Source of the DNA: Triglochin maritima
Taxonomy: Eukaryota > Streptophyta > Magnoliopsida > Alismatales > Juncaginaceae
DNA length: 64,000 nucleotides
Assembly: GCA_963682175.1 (NCBI GenBank)
Contig: OY821788.1
Span: 12,604,001-12,668,000, forward strand
Direction of reading: 5' to 3'
Position numbers and translations under genes: made by a program. Positions 10,333 to 21,887 of the stretch are shown here, in pieces. Position 1 is the stretch's first letter, and each line of letters starts with the position of its first letter. The notes beneath the pieces are model-generated. The model ran no database searches. It worked only from the letters and a program-made list of their open reading frames with translations, and was not told where the DNA came from.

Positions 10333-11797
10333 TATTGGCTTTTTGGCCTTAATCTATGTTTTGATGATTTAATTAACCTAATCTTAATTATGATCATGTA
10401 GAGTAGCACACATATTGCATTGCATATATATTGCTTTGTGCTAACCTCTACAGGTGATCAAGACTCAAGGAAGAAAGGAAATCAAGTCAAGACATGTAAT
10501 CAAGCTCATTTGAAGACATGTATTTTTGTATTTCTTTGAGTCTTTAGGAACTTGTGTATTTTGAGCATACTTGAGCTAAAATCAACTTAAACACACACTA
10601 GGTTCCTTATAGAAGTCACACATGAAATTTCACATAATTTGGACTTCAATAGATCACCCAAACTTAGACTGGAAAACACTAAACCTGAACCCTAACTGTC
10701 TGCCCACATTCGGTCGACCGCAACATGCCGTTCGGTCGACCGGATGATCAAGTAATCCAGTTTGTGTTTCCCTATCTAGTTTCGGTCGACCGCCCCTTCT
10801 CTTTCGGTCGACCGTTTGAACTTACTGTTCCGACCGTTATTTTTGTCGTATATACCCAACGGTCATATTCGTATTAAAACAATATACACCCCCATATACT
10901 TTACCAAACGGTCGAACCATTTGCCCAGTCCGGTCGATCGTTTAACCTTGTCAAAAATCCCTGCTATCGGTCGATACTATTTCGTTCGACCGATCCATTT
11001 TTCCCTCTACCGAAACATAAGTTCGGTCGACCGGTAACACTGTTCGGTCGACTGTTTTATTAACAAACTTAAGAGATCAGTCGACCATTCCATATTTCGG
11101 TCGACCGTGTCTTTAACGAACCCAAGAGTTCGGTCGACCGTTTCACCTTTCGGTCGACCGTTTCTGGACAGATTTGCAGCCCGATTTTCTGTTGTGTGTG
11201 CTTTGCACAAAACCCAATCAAATATTGTCCCAACGACTCTATTCTCTCTAATACCTATATAAGGAGTTGTAAAACACATTCTAACACAACTCTCCCACTA
11301 CAAACTTGTCCCAAAGTTTAGAGAGAATCACAAACACTCCAAACCTCAATTTCCACACTTTAGTGATCAATTCCTTAATCCTACTCAAGTGTGCTCAAGA
11401 TTTAGAGAGTGTTGTTCCACACAACATTTGTTCAAGAAGCAAGGACTTTGGTGAAAGCCCGAAGTGTTCCTCTCGGAATGTGAGAGAAGAAAGTCAAGCT
11501 CGTGAGGTTGTTCACGGAGTTTGTTTTGTAAAAGGTGTTCTCTCCCGGCCCGGAACGGGGAGTGGTTAGTGAAGACGTAGGCGGAGCTCGCGGAGTCGAG
11601 CGGAGCTTGCAAGAGAGGACTAGGACCCGGGTGGGGTGCCGAACCTCTATAAAAACCGACGCATCTTTGTGGTTTGCATTTTCGCTTTCGTTACTTGCTT
11701 GTTTTGTTTAAAATTCCGCTGTGCATCTTGATTGCTTAAACAAGTAGGTGATTAGCGTAAAAGTGATTAGTGGACCCATAACCCACACGATCCTACA
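10333..11797 (+). mobile_element. Copia (Sirevirus-like) LTR, type B
   Basis: It starts TATTGG (an apparent TG-to-TA change) after a polypurine tract and ends CGATCCTACA before a primer site. It therefore serves both as 3' LTR of the gag chimera to its left and as 5' LTR of the gag to its right. TTTTGATGATT lies near its start. A second, more decayed copy is the solo LTR at 45594-47032. Probable TATA box TATATAA at 11256. Length is 1465 bp. Confidence 0.75.
10711..11160 (+). repeat. Array of CGGTCGACCG palindromes in LTR B
   Basis: Exact copies start at 10711, 10733, 10783, 10805, 11024, 11098, 11131 and 11151, with near copies in between (10939, 10970, 10983, 11044, 11077). The array lies upstream of the TATA-like box, as in LTR X, although the surrounding LTR sequence is not alignable. 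Confidence 0.9.
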
Positions 11798-11799
11798 TT

Positions 11800-11812
11800 T
11801 GGTATCAGAGCC
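11800..11812 (+). other. Primer binding site (initiator tRNA-Met) for element B
   Basis: TGGTATCAGAGCC two bases after the end of LTR B, identical to the site at 8967. Confidence 0.9.
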
Positions 11813-11849
11813 TTGTTAGCTAAATTCTATACTTAATCGTATTTTTAGC

Positions 11850-13403
11850 ATGGCTAGCACATCTAATCATGTAGAGGGATTATGCACCACTAGACCTCCT
11901 TTGCTAAATGGGTCAAATTATGATTATTGGAAGAATAGGATGAAAATATTCCTAATTTCAAATGACCTTAAGTATTGGATGTTTCTCCAAAATCCATACA
12001 CCCCCCCAAATGAAGATGAATTAGATTCACTCACTAGGCCCAAAATGAAAGAAATTGAGATGAACTCAAAAATTATGAATATTCTATATTGTGGGCTAAA
12101 TGAGGGTTAGTATAATAGGATTAGAGGGTGTGTTAGTGCATATGAGATTTGGCATATATTGCAAATGCATCATGAGGGGGATAGCAAAACTAAGGAAACT
12201 CGCATTAGTCTCCTCATGCATAAATATGAGATTTTTTCTATGCAAATCGGTGAAAACATAAGCGAAATGAACACTATCTTCACCGATATCACTAACTCTA
12301 TTTTGGTTCTTGGAAGAAAAATCAATGAAGGAGAGATGACAAGGAAGTTCCTCCGGTCACTTAGCATCGATTGGGAAGATAAAGTCGTCGCAATTGAAGA
12401 GGCGCATGATCTTTCTAAATTAAAGATGGAGGAACTCGTTGGAAATCCCATGGCTTATGAGCTCCAAATTAACCATCGGAAGGAGAAGGAAGCCTCCAAG
12501 AACAAAATTACCTTGGGATTACATGCAAATATTGACCAACCAAGGAGAAGTGTAGAAGATGAGGACATCGAAGTTCTAGCAAAAGACTTCTTCAAATACC
12601 TCAAGAAGGATAAAGAAGAAAAGAATGAAAGAAGAGGTAGAAGGAATGAAAAGAGAGAAAAGAAGGAGAAGGAAGAGAGTGGAAATGAGAGAAAAGAGAA
12701 GGAGAAGAAAAATGAGAGGAGGGAGTGAAGGAGAGAAAAGGAGAAGAGTAAGAGAAAAGAGAAGAGGTTGGAAGCTCACAAGGCTACATGGGACGATTCA
12801 TCATCTTCATCGTCATCCAAATCAACCACACCTTCATCAACAAAAGAATATGCACACATGTGCTACATGGCCATTCAAGATGAAGGAAGTGAGGTAGAAT
12901 CTAACTCTTGCTCTAGTAATTTATGCTCAACTAAGTCTTATTATAGTGATAGCTGAAACTCTAGTGCAAATAATGAAAATTATACACATGATGAGCTTCA
13001 AAATGCATTTCATGACTTAGTTAAACAATATGAGATCATTTGTGAAAAGAACAAAAATGCGAGAAAGCAAATTAAAGATCTCCAAAGCCAAATTGAAACA
13101 TGCATGAATGAGAAAAATGAGGTGGTTGCTAAACTAGAAAACTATGCGTCAAACTTTGATAAATTAAAAGCAACACCCATAGATTGTGAACAATTAGATC
13201 TTCATGCCTACAATATGCAATTAAGAAAAGATCTAGAAAAGTTCACCAATGGAACTAAGATGCTTAACATGCTATTAGGAAGTCAAAGACAATCGTTACA
13301 AAAACATGGTTTAGGATTTAATGCAAAATTGAAAAACCATGTTTCCTATACAACTTTAAATGGAAAGCACTTAGTTGTAAAACATACTTCCTCAAATGTG
13401 TGG
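11850..13403 (+). pseudogene. Copia gag polyprotein (type B), three in-frame stops, 3' truncated
   Basis: One reading frame runs the whole length, broken only by TAG at 12108, TGA at 12726 and TGA near 12954. Order: DUF4219-like N-terminus (RPPLLNGSNYDYWK, about residues 18-31), UBN2-type gag domain (to about residue 215), a charged K/E/R stretch where a CCHC knuckle is expected, an acidic-serine segment, then a coiled-coil C-terminus. It is cut at 13403, where a minus-strand gypsy LTR begins. The intact continuation can be seen in the copy at 9628-9723. All three stops fit C-to-T changes (CAG to TAG, CGA to TGA twice), as expected from methylated-cytosine decay. Confidence 0.8.
12603..12770 (+). 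repeat. Purine-only (GA-rich) low-complexity tract inside gag
   Basis: About 165 bases composed almost wholly of A and G, built of GAGAAAAG and AAGGAGAA words, encoding a lysine, glutamate and arginine run. It occupies the place where copia gag proteins normally carry the CCHC zinc knuckle. Confidence 0.8.
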
Positions 13404-14490
13404 CATTAACTAAGGTAAAGGCAACAAGAGTACATACACTACAAATTGTGTTTCCAATATTAATTACATCCATATCCTAACCTTATCATTCCCCATAAAA
13501 TAGGTCCACTAATCAAAGCATAAGCTAAGCTTCATTCAAGAGCATTAGCATATCAAAGATAAGAGTGAAAACACATTAGATGGTTATGGAAATCATATAA
13601 GGCTTAAGGGATTAAGATAGCACACACCTAATACACTACATGATCATATCACATATTTCTCCACCCCCAAATGGGGATGGAACTACTCACTACTCATTAC
13701 ACTAACTACATTAACAAAATGAAACAAATTACTGAAAAGAAATTCAACTAAGCAAGAAAGGAACATTAAAGAAGCTAATTGGAAGAAAGAATTAAAAGAC
13801 AAGATTAAAAGAAACTAAAATAATTATTTTATTAACAATGACTTACATTGAAGGTAGCATTCTTCTCCACCTTGAGTTTTGCTTCAAGACTTACTCCTTA
13901 GTAGAGAGAATGCCACCAAGAAATGGGTGATTTACAATAGAAGGTGAAGAGTTCTATTTATAGCCAAAGAAAAAGACAATCCAGGACAATCCCCCGTTGT
14001 GGGACTAAACAAATACCAGAAATGGACTAAATACACACTAATACGCGACCCACCAAAATCTTAGAGGATTTGGACCGAAATAGACCGCCAATTAGTGGTC
14101 TTGGACCGCCAATTGGTGGTCTATATGGTCTGGAGCACGCTGGATTTTATTCTGGGCTTTTCTGGATGTCTTTGTTGGTCTTTGATGCATCTACTTCACT
14201 TGTTGGAGCTTTGACCCGAATAGAATTGCCAAAATACTCCCCATGATGGTGTGGAGTTTTCTGTTTTGCTCTTTGGCCCTTCGGTCTTACGTTCAAGTCC
14301 TTCTCCCTTGCATCTTAGTCCCTAGGTGTCACAATTAAGTCCTTTTTCCCTGCTTTTGGGTCCTTTTATGCTTCATCTCTTGAAACCTATTTATTTCTGA
14401 AATTCAAACATAAAACTCGTCACGTAGCATTGCTTAGGTGTAAGATAATGGATATAAGATACAAATATAAACATGAAATGATGTCAATCA
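13404..14490 (-). mobile_element. G1 3' LTR (truncated)
   Basis: The minus-strand LTR starts TGATTGACATCATTTCATG at 14490 with polypurine tract TTAGGTGTAGGGGTATT beside it. It contains decayed GACCGCCAATT palindromes near 14080-14125 and a degraded promoter (CCCACAACG instead of CCCACATCG). The outer ~450 bases of the LTR are missing where it abuts the copia gag. Confidence 0.8.
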
Positions 14491-17400
14491 AATACCCCTA
14501 CACCTAAGTTTTTGCTAGTCCCGAGCAAAACAAAGAAAGAGAAAAACAAACGAGAAACAAGAAATCATAACTCACTTTCGTAGGAGTCACGGTTGCACTT
14601 AGCACGTGCAACAAGCCGTTAAACCTCCTTGTCTCTAAGGAGAAGGAGTGTTGTCTTCTGAGGGTTTTCAGCGGATACACTCACAAAATCCGAACAAAAA
14701 TGCATTAATCAATCTATCTACACTCGACTCGTCGGACAAATTTTGTCGATCATTGGACGCGGTAATCCTACGGGCCGACTCTATATAGGTAATCAGTCCA
14801 CACACCTAGCCTAATGAACCATTCGTGTAAGTTAAATAAGGAATTAAGTGAAAGACATGGACAACCTCAACATCCTCAAGTGATACAAAGTGCAAAGTCC
14901 ATTAAGGTTCTTATTTGTATTACCATTTTTTTCTTTTTTTTTCTTTTTATTAGTTGGAGCTTCATTCTCCCGGGGTCAGGTTTCGTGCATCAGTGCCCAT
15001 GAGGACTTACTCTATCACGTACATCTTTCCCCAAATCTCCACATAGGGCAATCCCTACCACCCGTGTAACGGGAGTTTGGTCGGTGCATCCCAAGTCAGA
15101 TGACTCGAAAGCACCAGGCACAAAGTCCCCTCAGACCTACTTTCCCGAGTGATAGGAGTCGTGCGAGAAGAGAGAACACCAACTCACTTATTTGTTATCT
15201 ACACATGAACCAAAATCCCTACACTTAATGTCTCACAACAAGATTTAAAGGGTCCTTGACTACAACAAATTAACAGACACGAATTATTGACTCACTAGGT
15301 TCAGGGTGGACTTCTTTAAATGTTTGAGCACTGAAACCCTATGATTACTGATTGACATCATTTCATGCTTATATTTGTATCTTATATCCATTATCTTACA
15401 CCTAAGCAATGCTACGTGACGAGTTTTATGTTTGAATTTCAGAAATAAAGAGGTTTGAAGAGAAGAGCCATGAAAGGACTCAAAAGCAGGAAAAAAGACT
15501 TAATCGTGAGACCTCGGGACTAAGATGCAAGGGAGAAGGGCCTGAATGTAAGACCGAAGGACCTAATGGGCAAACAAGAATACTTCACACCATCATGGGG
15601 AGTATTTTGGCAATTCTATTCGGGTCGGAGCTCCAACAAGCGAAGTAGATGCATCAAAGACAAATAACGCCTTCCAGAAAAGCCCACAAGAAAATCCAGA
15701 CCAATCAAAACACTGTAGACCACTAATTAGCGGTCCAAGACCGCTAATTGGCGGTCACTTTGGGCCCAAATTCACTAATATTTCTCTGGGTTACGTATTA
15801 GTGTGTATTTAGTCCATTTCTGGTATTCGTTTAGTCCCACATCGGAGTATTGTCCCGGATTACCTTTTTCTATGGCTATAAATAGAACTCTTCACCTTAT
15901 ATTGTAATTACCCATTGCTTGGTGGCATTCTCTCTACTAAGGAGTGAGCCTTGAGGAAAAAACTCAAGGTGAAGAAGAATGTTACCTTCAATGTGAGTCA
16001 TTGTTAATAAAATAATTGTTCTAGTTTCTTTTAATCTTGTCTTTTAATTTGTGCATGCTTGTTTAGTGTTTCTTTTCCTTTTAAGCTTCTTTAATATTTC
16101 TTGCTTGATTAGTGTAGTTTCATTTCAGTACAATGCTTCATTTTGTTAATGTAGTTAGTGTAATGAGTAGTGAGTAGATCCATCCCCATTTGGGGGGTGG
16201 AGAAATATGTGATATAATCATGTAGTGTATTAAGTGTGTGTTATCTTAATCCCTTGAGCTGTATATGATTTCCATAACCATCTAATGGGTCTCCACTCTT
16301 ATCTTTGATATGCTAATGCTCTTGCATGAAGTTTAGCTTATGCTTTGATTAGTGGACCTATTTTATGGGAATGATAAGGTTAGGATATGATGGAATTAAT
16401 ATTGGAAACACAAGTTATAGTGTATGAACTCTTGTTGCCTTTACCTTGGTTAATGTCTTGTATGTTTTAATGATGTAGTCTTATCTTAATTCATGTGGAG
16501 ACATAGTAGGGTCTAGTCTTTATACATGAGTTCATTTAGCTTAATTCCAATTATTGTCTTGTATGTTTTAATGATGTAGTCTTATCTTAATTCATGTGGA
16601 GGCAAAGTTGGATGTAGTTTTATGATTTCATGCACTACATGTTGTGAGGAGCTTAATTAAACACACACACACACACACACTTCTTTATGTTCACTTTATT
16701 TCTCTACCCCCTTTGGGGTTTAGTTTTATTGCTTTTTCCCCATTTCGTTTCGCATTGTATTGTAGTTTAGTGTAATCCAACTTTCTCTCCTTCTTTTACC
16801 ACTCGCCTTCGAACAAACCAATTGTCGACACACCTCCTAGTGGACGACCCGTATTTGTCACCGCTTCAACGCGGCCGTGCACTTGCGGTTAATATAAAAT
16901 GATCAATCAATTACTCACCCCGAGGGAAAACTAGGGTGCATCCTAACGACTACATAAATCCTAAAACCACTGTACTAGATATCCTAATGCATCAAGTTCA
17001 AGACAATTTTGGGAGCTTTCTTTTTACTTTGCCTCTCAACGGTTTTGCACATGCTAAACACACACAAAATCCACAAAACATTTTCTTTCGCAAACACATG
17101 AAGATTTTGAAAGAATTGTGAAAATTTTGAAACACTAGGCAAGCAAAAGAAGACAAGTCACCCAAGAATCATGGCAAGCAGATATATCGATACTGAATGC
17201 AGCACACTAACATGACGTTATCAATACACACAAAAGAAAACAAAAATCAAAGGAAAACACTCAACTATGTACACACGTAAAACACCCCCCCCCCACCTAC
17301 TTCATGCATTGTCCTCAATGAATGTGAGCATGAAAATACATGGATTTATGCATGAAAAAGGAAAGATCACACCAACATGAAGCGCAAAAGGAAGTTCATG

Positions 17401-17644
17401 GTTATGTTGATGGACACAACCCAAATTCCCCTCAGAACATGTGAGATACTAAAGAAAGGATACAAATACGTGAAAGAAATGGAGCCCAAATACACAAGGG
17501 TTGGAGCCCACAACAATCGATGCTCACTGAAGGAGTCTATTATTGTACTTTTTTATTTTTTTTTAAATTTTTTATAACTATGTAAAAACATAAGTTCTCA
17601 TATTAATTTGTCAAAAGACATCAAATGGGAACCTCAAGAGTGGG
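14491..17644 (-). other. G1 3' UTR, split by a solo LTR
   Basis: Long non-coding 3' UTR shared by G2, G3, G4, G5 and E. It carries the conserved blocks TCCCGAGTGATAGGAG, CAGGGTGGACTTC and GCATCCTAACGAC. A C-rich block at 17282-17297 (purine on the minus strand, GGTGGGGGGGGGTGTTTTA) lies ~350 bases past the ORF stop and copies the look of the true polypurine tract. Confidence 0.7.
15349..16909 (+). mobile_element. Solo LTR S1 (Athila-like) with target duplication ATTAC
   Basis: A complete LTR runs from TGATTGACATC to ATGATCAATCA (1561 bp), with perfect TGATTGA/TCAATCA ends. It is flanked by ATTAC at 15344-15348 and 16910-16914. Removing it reunites the G1 3' UTR exactly as in uninterrupted copies. 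It holds the snRNA-type promoter (GTCCCACATCG 15834-15844, TATAAATA 15877-15884), a decayed CCAAT palindrome near 15718-15755 and an (AC)n run near 16663-16680. Confidence 0.95.
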
Positions 17645-19137
17645 TCAATGCACTTGGAAATGGAACATGACACCACGCGGGGCCAGAATACTCATGCATG
17701 GGCCCCCTTCACAAAGAGCACAAGATGAAATGAGAGGTTCATGAATTGGACGCAAAGGCGTCTCATTCAAAGGATCAAACTGAAAGAGCTTGAACCTCTC
17801 AAGAGTTTGGGAAATGAGGGGCAACGGAGGAAGAGTTTCTCCCATTGCACTGCTGAAGTTATGATCGTCAATCCAAACTCTGCAACCAACATGCTGGTGC
17901 GTCGGAACGAGGTCAAGAACCACGTAAGGCATGTTCGACACACCAGGCGAACAAAAAGTGGGTCTCATACCCAAGGTATCCTCCAAGGAACTCCTAATAC
18001 CCTCATGAGCAATGTTGTTGTTTGATGTTCCATCATTTCCAAGATGATCAGGAACAATAGTGAGAGGCAAACTCTCATCAGGTTGTTTGAAATTGAGGGG
18101 ACTAGGGAGCTCTTGCTCCACCAGAGGTGAGTCCTTAAGAGGCACAACATGAAGATCATGTGGCTCTAGGGCCACGGGACAAAAAGGTAAGGCACAATCA
18201 TGTGCCGACTCGTAATGAAGCTGGTCCATGTTATTCTCAATTGGGATCGAATCGTCCACCAAGTGATCATGAATTGAAACCCCAAGTCCCTCAGACTGAC
18301 TAGGAGTTTGACTTTGAAAGATTGTGCTTTGAATTAGTTGATGTGGTGGTGGCGGTTCGATATCAAAACATGAATCCTCATGTTAACAAGAAAAGTTACT
18401 CTCCTCACGTTCACGTAATTGCTGCGACATTTGACTCACTTGCAGTGCCATATTTTGTATGGATTGTTGAGTGGTTTCCATGAACGTAAGGAAAGTTTGT
18501 TTCAAGGAATCAAGTATGCGGTCAACTATGAGGTCCAAGTCAGAGCTAGGGAAATTTTGGAGTTGGGTGTTGATGGGCTGAGAATGAGTCCAATGATTTG
18601 AAGTTGGGTGTTGGAGAATTCTGGGTATTCGGGAGGAGGATACTGGGGTGAAAATGAAGTATAAGAATTTGGATATGAATTGTCTCCCCACGAATCCATC
18701 ACCCTCGGGTTGTACGCGGATGCGTAATGGTCATATTGAACATTTTGGGAAAATGTATGCTCATACTCAGGCTCAGGGGGAACATAAAGACATTCCCCGA
18801 TAACATGACCACTCAACCCACAACAGTCACACGGTACAACTATTGGAGCCACCGGTGCACTCATGTCGTCTGCCATACGCATGAAAGAGGCCAAAGTTTG
18901 TTGTAATGTCTCAGATTGTTGACCAGCATATGATCCGACGTAAATAGATGGTGGTCTAGCAGTCGATGCCTCTCTCATACTACCTCAATATGAAGATTGC
19001 TCAGTCACACAATTAAGATTGTCCCAACCATACAGGGTGTTAGTCTGAGCCACCCTAGGTTGCATGGGTCCAGAATATCAGGAAGAATTGTCCTGGTCCC
19101 AACAATGATATGGATGGTCGCCCATGTAATCATCCAT
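17645..19137 (-). pseudogene. G1 knuckle-type ORF (capsid-less gag-like), broken
   Basis: Aligns over its full length with the intact 496-residue ORF of G4. ATG is at complement 19135-19137 (MDDYMGDHPYHCW) and the stop at complement 17645-17647 after FQVH. It keeps the knuckle CDCCGLSGHVIGEC, the Q-rich coiled segment and the VALEPHDLH tail. Stops occur about 20 codons in (near 19080) and near 18383, and there is a frame change near 18600. There is no capsid and no aspartic protease. Confidence 0.85.
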
Positions 19138-21727
19138 CTCAACAAAGAACTCTCAAGTCGATCACTCTCACCACCACGAGGCGAAGCTTGCAAAAAGTGC
19201 TCGACTCGACCCTGAAACGCTACCAGAGAGTGTAAAGTGGAGGAGACTATAATGTAGAAGAAGGTGAGAAGATGATGACTCAGAGGAGAAGGGAAGAATC
19301 CTAGAGCTAGCGTGGGTAATGGGATCAGGTAGAAGCCTAACTAGCAAGCACGACTCAAACAATGTAAGGCAATGGGTCCTTAGGCTAGACGACGCCTAAC
19401 ATCGAGGTCACTAGCCTCGACACGCCTCATGATTGACATCATTTCATGCTCATATTTGTATCTTATATCCTTTATCTTACACCTAAGCAATGCTACGTGA
19501 CGAGTTTTATGTTTGAATTTCGGAAATAAAGAGGTTTGAAGAGAAGAGCCATGAAAGAACCCAAAAGCAGGAAAAAAGGACTTAATTGTGAGACCTGGGG
19601 ACTAAGATGAAAGGGAGAAGGACCTGATCGTAAGACCGAAGGACCTAAGAGCAAAACAGGAAACTCCACACCATCATGGGGAGTATTTTGGCAATTCGAT
19701 AGCCCACAACGAAAACCAAACGGGTCTAAAGCATATAGACCGCCAATTGGCGGTCCAGATAGCCCAGGATCCATTTAGTTTTCTGTAGCACGTGTATTAG
19801 TGTATGCTTAGTCTATTTTTGGTATTGGTTTAGTCCCACATCGGGAGATTGTCCCGGATTAGCTTTTTCCATGCTTATAAATAGAACTCTTCACCTTCCA
19901 TTGTATCCATCTCTCTCTTTGGTGACATCTTCCCTACTAAGAGTGAAGCCTTGAAGCAAAACTCTGTTGAAGGAGAGTTGCTTGTAATTTGAGTGAGTTA
20001 ATAATAGATGTTTTCATTAGCTTGTTAATTCTTGCTTAGTTAATTTCCTTTAATGTGTTTGCTTTGGTGCTTGTTTAGTTTTATGCTTCTTTAATATTTC
20101 TTGCTTGATTAGTATAGTTTCATTTCAGTATAATGCTTCATTTTATTAGAGTAGTTAGTTTAAATATGTGTGAGTAGTTCCATCCCCATTTGGGGGTGGA
20201 GAAATATGTGATATAATCATGTAGTGTATTAAGTGTGTGTTATCTTTATCCCTTGAGCTTTATATGATTTCCATAACCATCTAATGGGTTTTCACTCTTA
20301 TCTTTGATATGCTAATGCTCTTGAATGAAGCTTAGCTTATGCTTTGATTGGTGGACATATTTTATGGGAAATGATAAGGTTAGGATATGGATGAAGTTAA
20401 TATTGGAAACACAATTTGTAGTGTATGTGCTCTTGTTGCCTTTACCGTAGCTAATGTCTTGTATGTTTTAATGATGTAGTCTTATCTTAATTCATGTGGA
20501 GGCATAATAGGGTCTAGTCTTTATACTTGAGTTCATTTAGCTTCATTCCAATTATTGTCTTGTATGTTTTAATGATGTGGTATTATCCTAATTCATGTGA
20601 AGGCAAAGTTTGATGTAGTTTTATGATTTCATGCACTACATGTTGTGAGGAGCTTAATTGAACACACACACACACACACATCTTCATATTCACATTATTT
20701 TTCTACCCCCTATGGGGCTTAGTTTTATTGCTTATCTTCATTTCCTTTTTTCATCTTAGTGTAGTTTAGTGTAACCAACATTTCTCTCCTTCTTTTACCT
20801 CTCGCCTTCGAACAAACCAAACGTCGACACACCTCCCAGTGGACGACCTGTATTTGCCACCGCTTCAACGCGGTCGTGCACTTGCGGTTAATATAAAACG
20901 ATCAATCACCTCACCTCCCTACAACGAGGACCACAATGCCCAGCAATTGATACCAGATCCGGAGATCTAGTACCTCCTACTATCGACAAGGTAGGCAACG
21001 CCGATCAGGCCATGGCGGTCTCAACTAGATTACTCTCCTAGTGCGTCCGAAATCCTAGGGCCAATGTCTACTTGCTTTTAGTTAAGGCTTGATTAAGAGT
21101 GATTTTTGGGGCCAAGGAAGGGGTGATGAAATCCCCCACCCTATCTTTTATGGGACGACCCCTCCTTAGTAGCGATTTAATCCTAGATCTAGCAATCAAC
21201 ACTCCAATCAAACGCTCAACTCACTCTTGTCCCGATGCACCTTACTAACTAATGCATAATTGAAACATGCATGAATGAGAGATTTTGGTGCACGTACCTC
21301 ACGTCAGCGATCAACAACAAAGTGTAAAGCAAAGAAAAGACAAATGCATGCAAGGTCTACAAATGATGCATGACCTAGATGGCAAGAAGTCTAATCTTTT
21401 GCTTTGAGTTTTATGGTCCAAGTTGATTAAAGGGAATTGAAATTAAATCTGGGAGCAAACTAGAAATCACATCATGCAAAATAATGCTCCCAGATAACTA
21501 AAGTGAAAGCATCAACTACCAGAAGAAAATTGAGAGCCAAAAACACTCACCAGGCCGCCAATTGGCGGTCTAAGACCGTTGATTGGCGGTCCTTGTTGAA
21601 GTTCTTCTGCTCCAACTCGTCCAGTAGCCTCCCCGTGATCTCTAGGATCCCTGAAACTAAGAAAAACTGAAAACAAAAAAATTAAAAACCACTCGAATCG
21701 TATAAATCAAGGTCTGGACAGAGCACC
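19138..21727 (-). other. G1 5' leader, split by solo LTR S2
   Basis: Non-coding leader between primer site and ORF, homologous to those of G3, G4 and E. It includes the CCGCCAATTGGCGG palindrome near 21553 and the block TAGACATTGGCCCTAGG. About 1.48 kb of it is the inserted solo LTR S2. Confidence 0.7.
19430..20908 (+). mobile_element. Solo LTR S2 (Athila-like) with target duplication CCTCA
   Basis: A complete LTR from TGATTGACATC to ACGATCAATCA (1479 bp) with CCTCA at 19425-19429 and again at 20909-20913. It has an exact GACCGCCAATTGGCGGTC palindrome at 19738, USE GTCCCACATCG at 19833-19843, TATAAATA at 19876-19883 and an (AC)n run near 20663-20680. Confidence 0.95.
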
Positions 21728-21745
21728 TCCCCGACAACGGCGCCA
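21728..21745 (-). other. G1 primer binding site (tRNA-Asp)
   Basis: Minus-strand TGGCGCCGTTGTCGGGGA, one mismatch from the complement of the 3' end of plant tRNA-Asp(GUC). This is the primer characteristic of Athila-type gypsy elements. Confidence 0.85.
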
Positions 21746-21751
21746 AAAACT

Positions 21752-21887
21752 TGATTGATCGTTTTATATTAAACCGCAAGTGCACGGCCGCGTTGAAGCG
21801 GTGGCAAATACGGGTCGATCCACAGGGAGGTGTGTCGACTTTTGGTTTGTTCGAAGGCGAATGGTAAAGAAAGGAGAGAAAGGTTGG
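21752..21887 (-). mobile_element. G1 5' LTR fragment
   Basis: The minus-strand LTR 3' end (TGATTGATCG on the plus strand) and 136 bases of LTR remain before G3 starts. The rest should lie beyond the G3/G4 complex but is not found, so it was deleted. Confidence 0.8.

Larger units (their letters stand above)
13404..21887 (-). mobile_element. Athila-like non-autonomous element G1 (minus strand, both ends truncated)
   Basis: Minus-strand order from right to left: 5' LTR fragment, tRNA-Asp primer site, leader with an inserted solo LTR, knuckle-type ORF, 3' UTR with a second inserted solo LTR, polypurine tract, partial 3' LTR. It interrupts the copia gag at 13403. Its 5' LTR is cut at 21887 by element G3. 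No reverse transcriptase or integrase is encoded. Confidence 0.8.

Noticed and set aside
16663..16680. (AC)n runs in LTRs as separate microsatellite features
   Set aside because: They recur at the same place in each subfamily-1 LTR and belong to the LTR itself.
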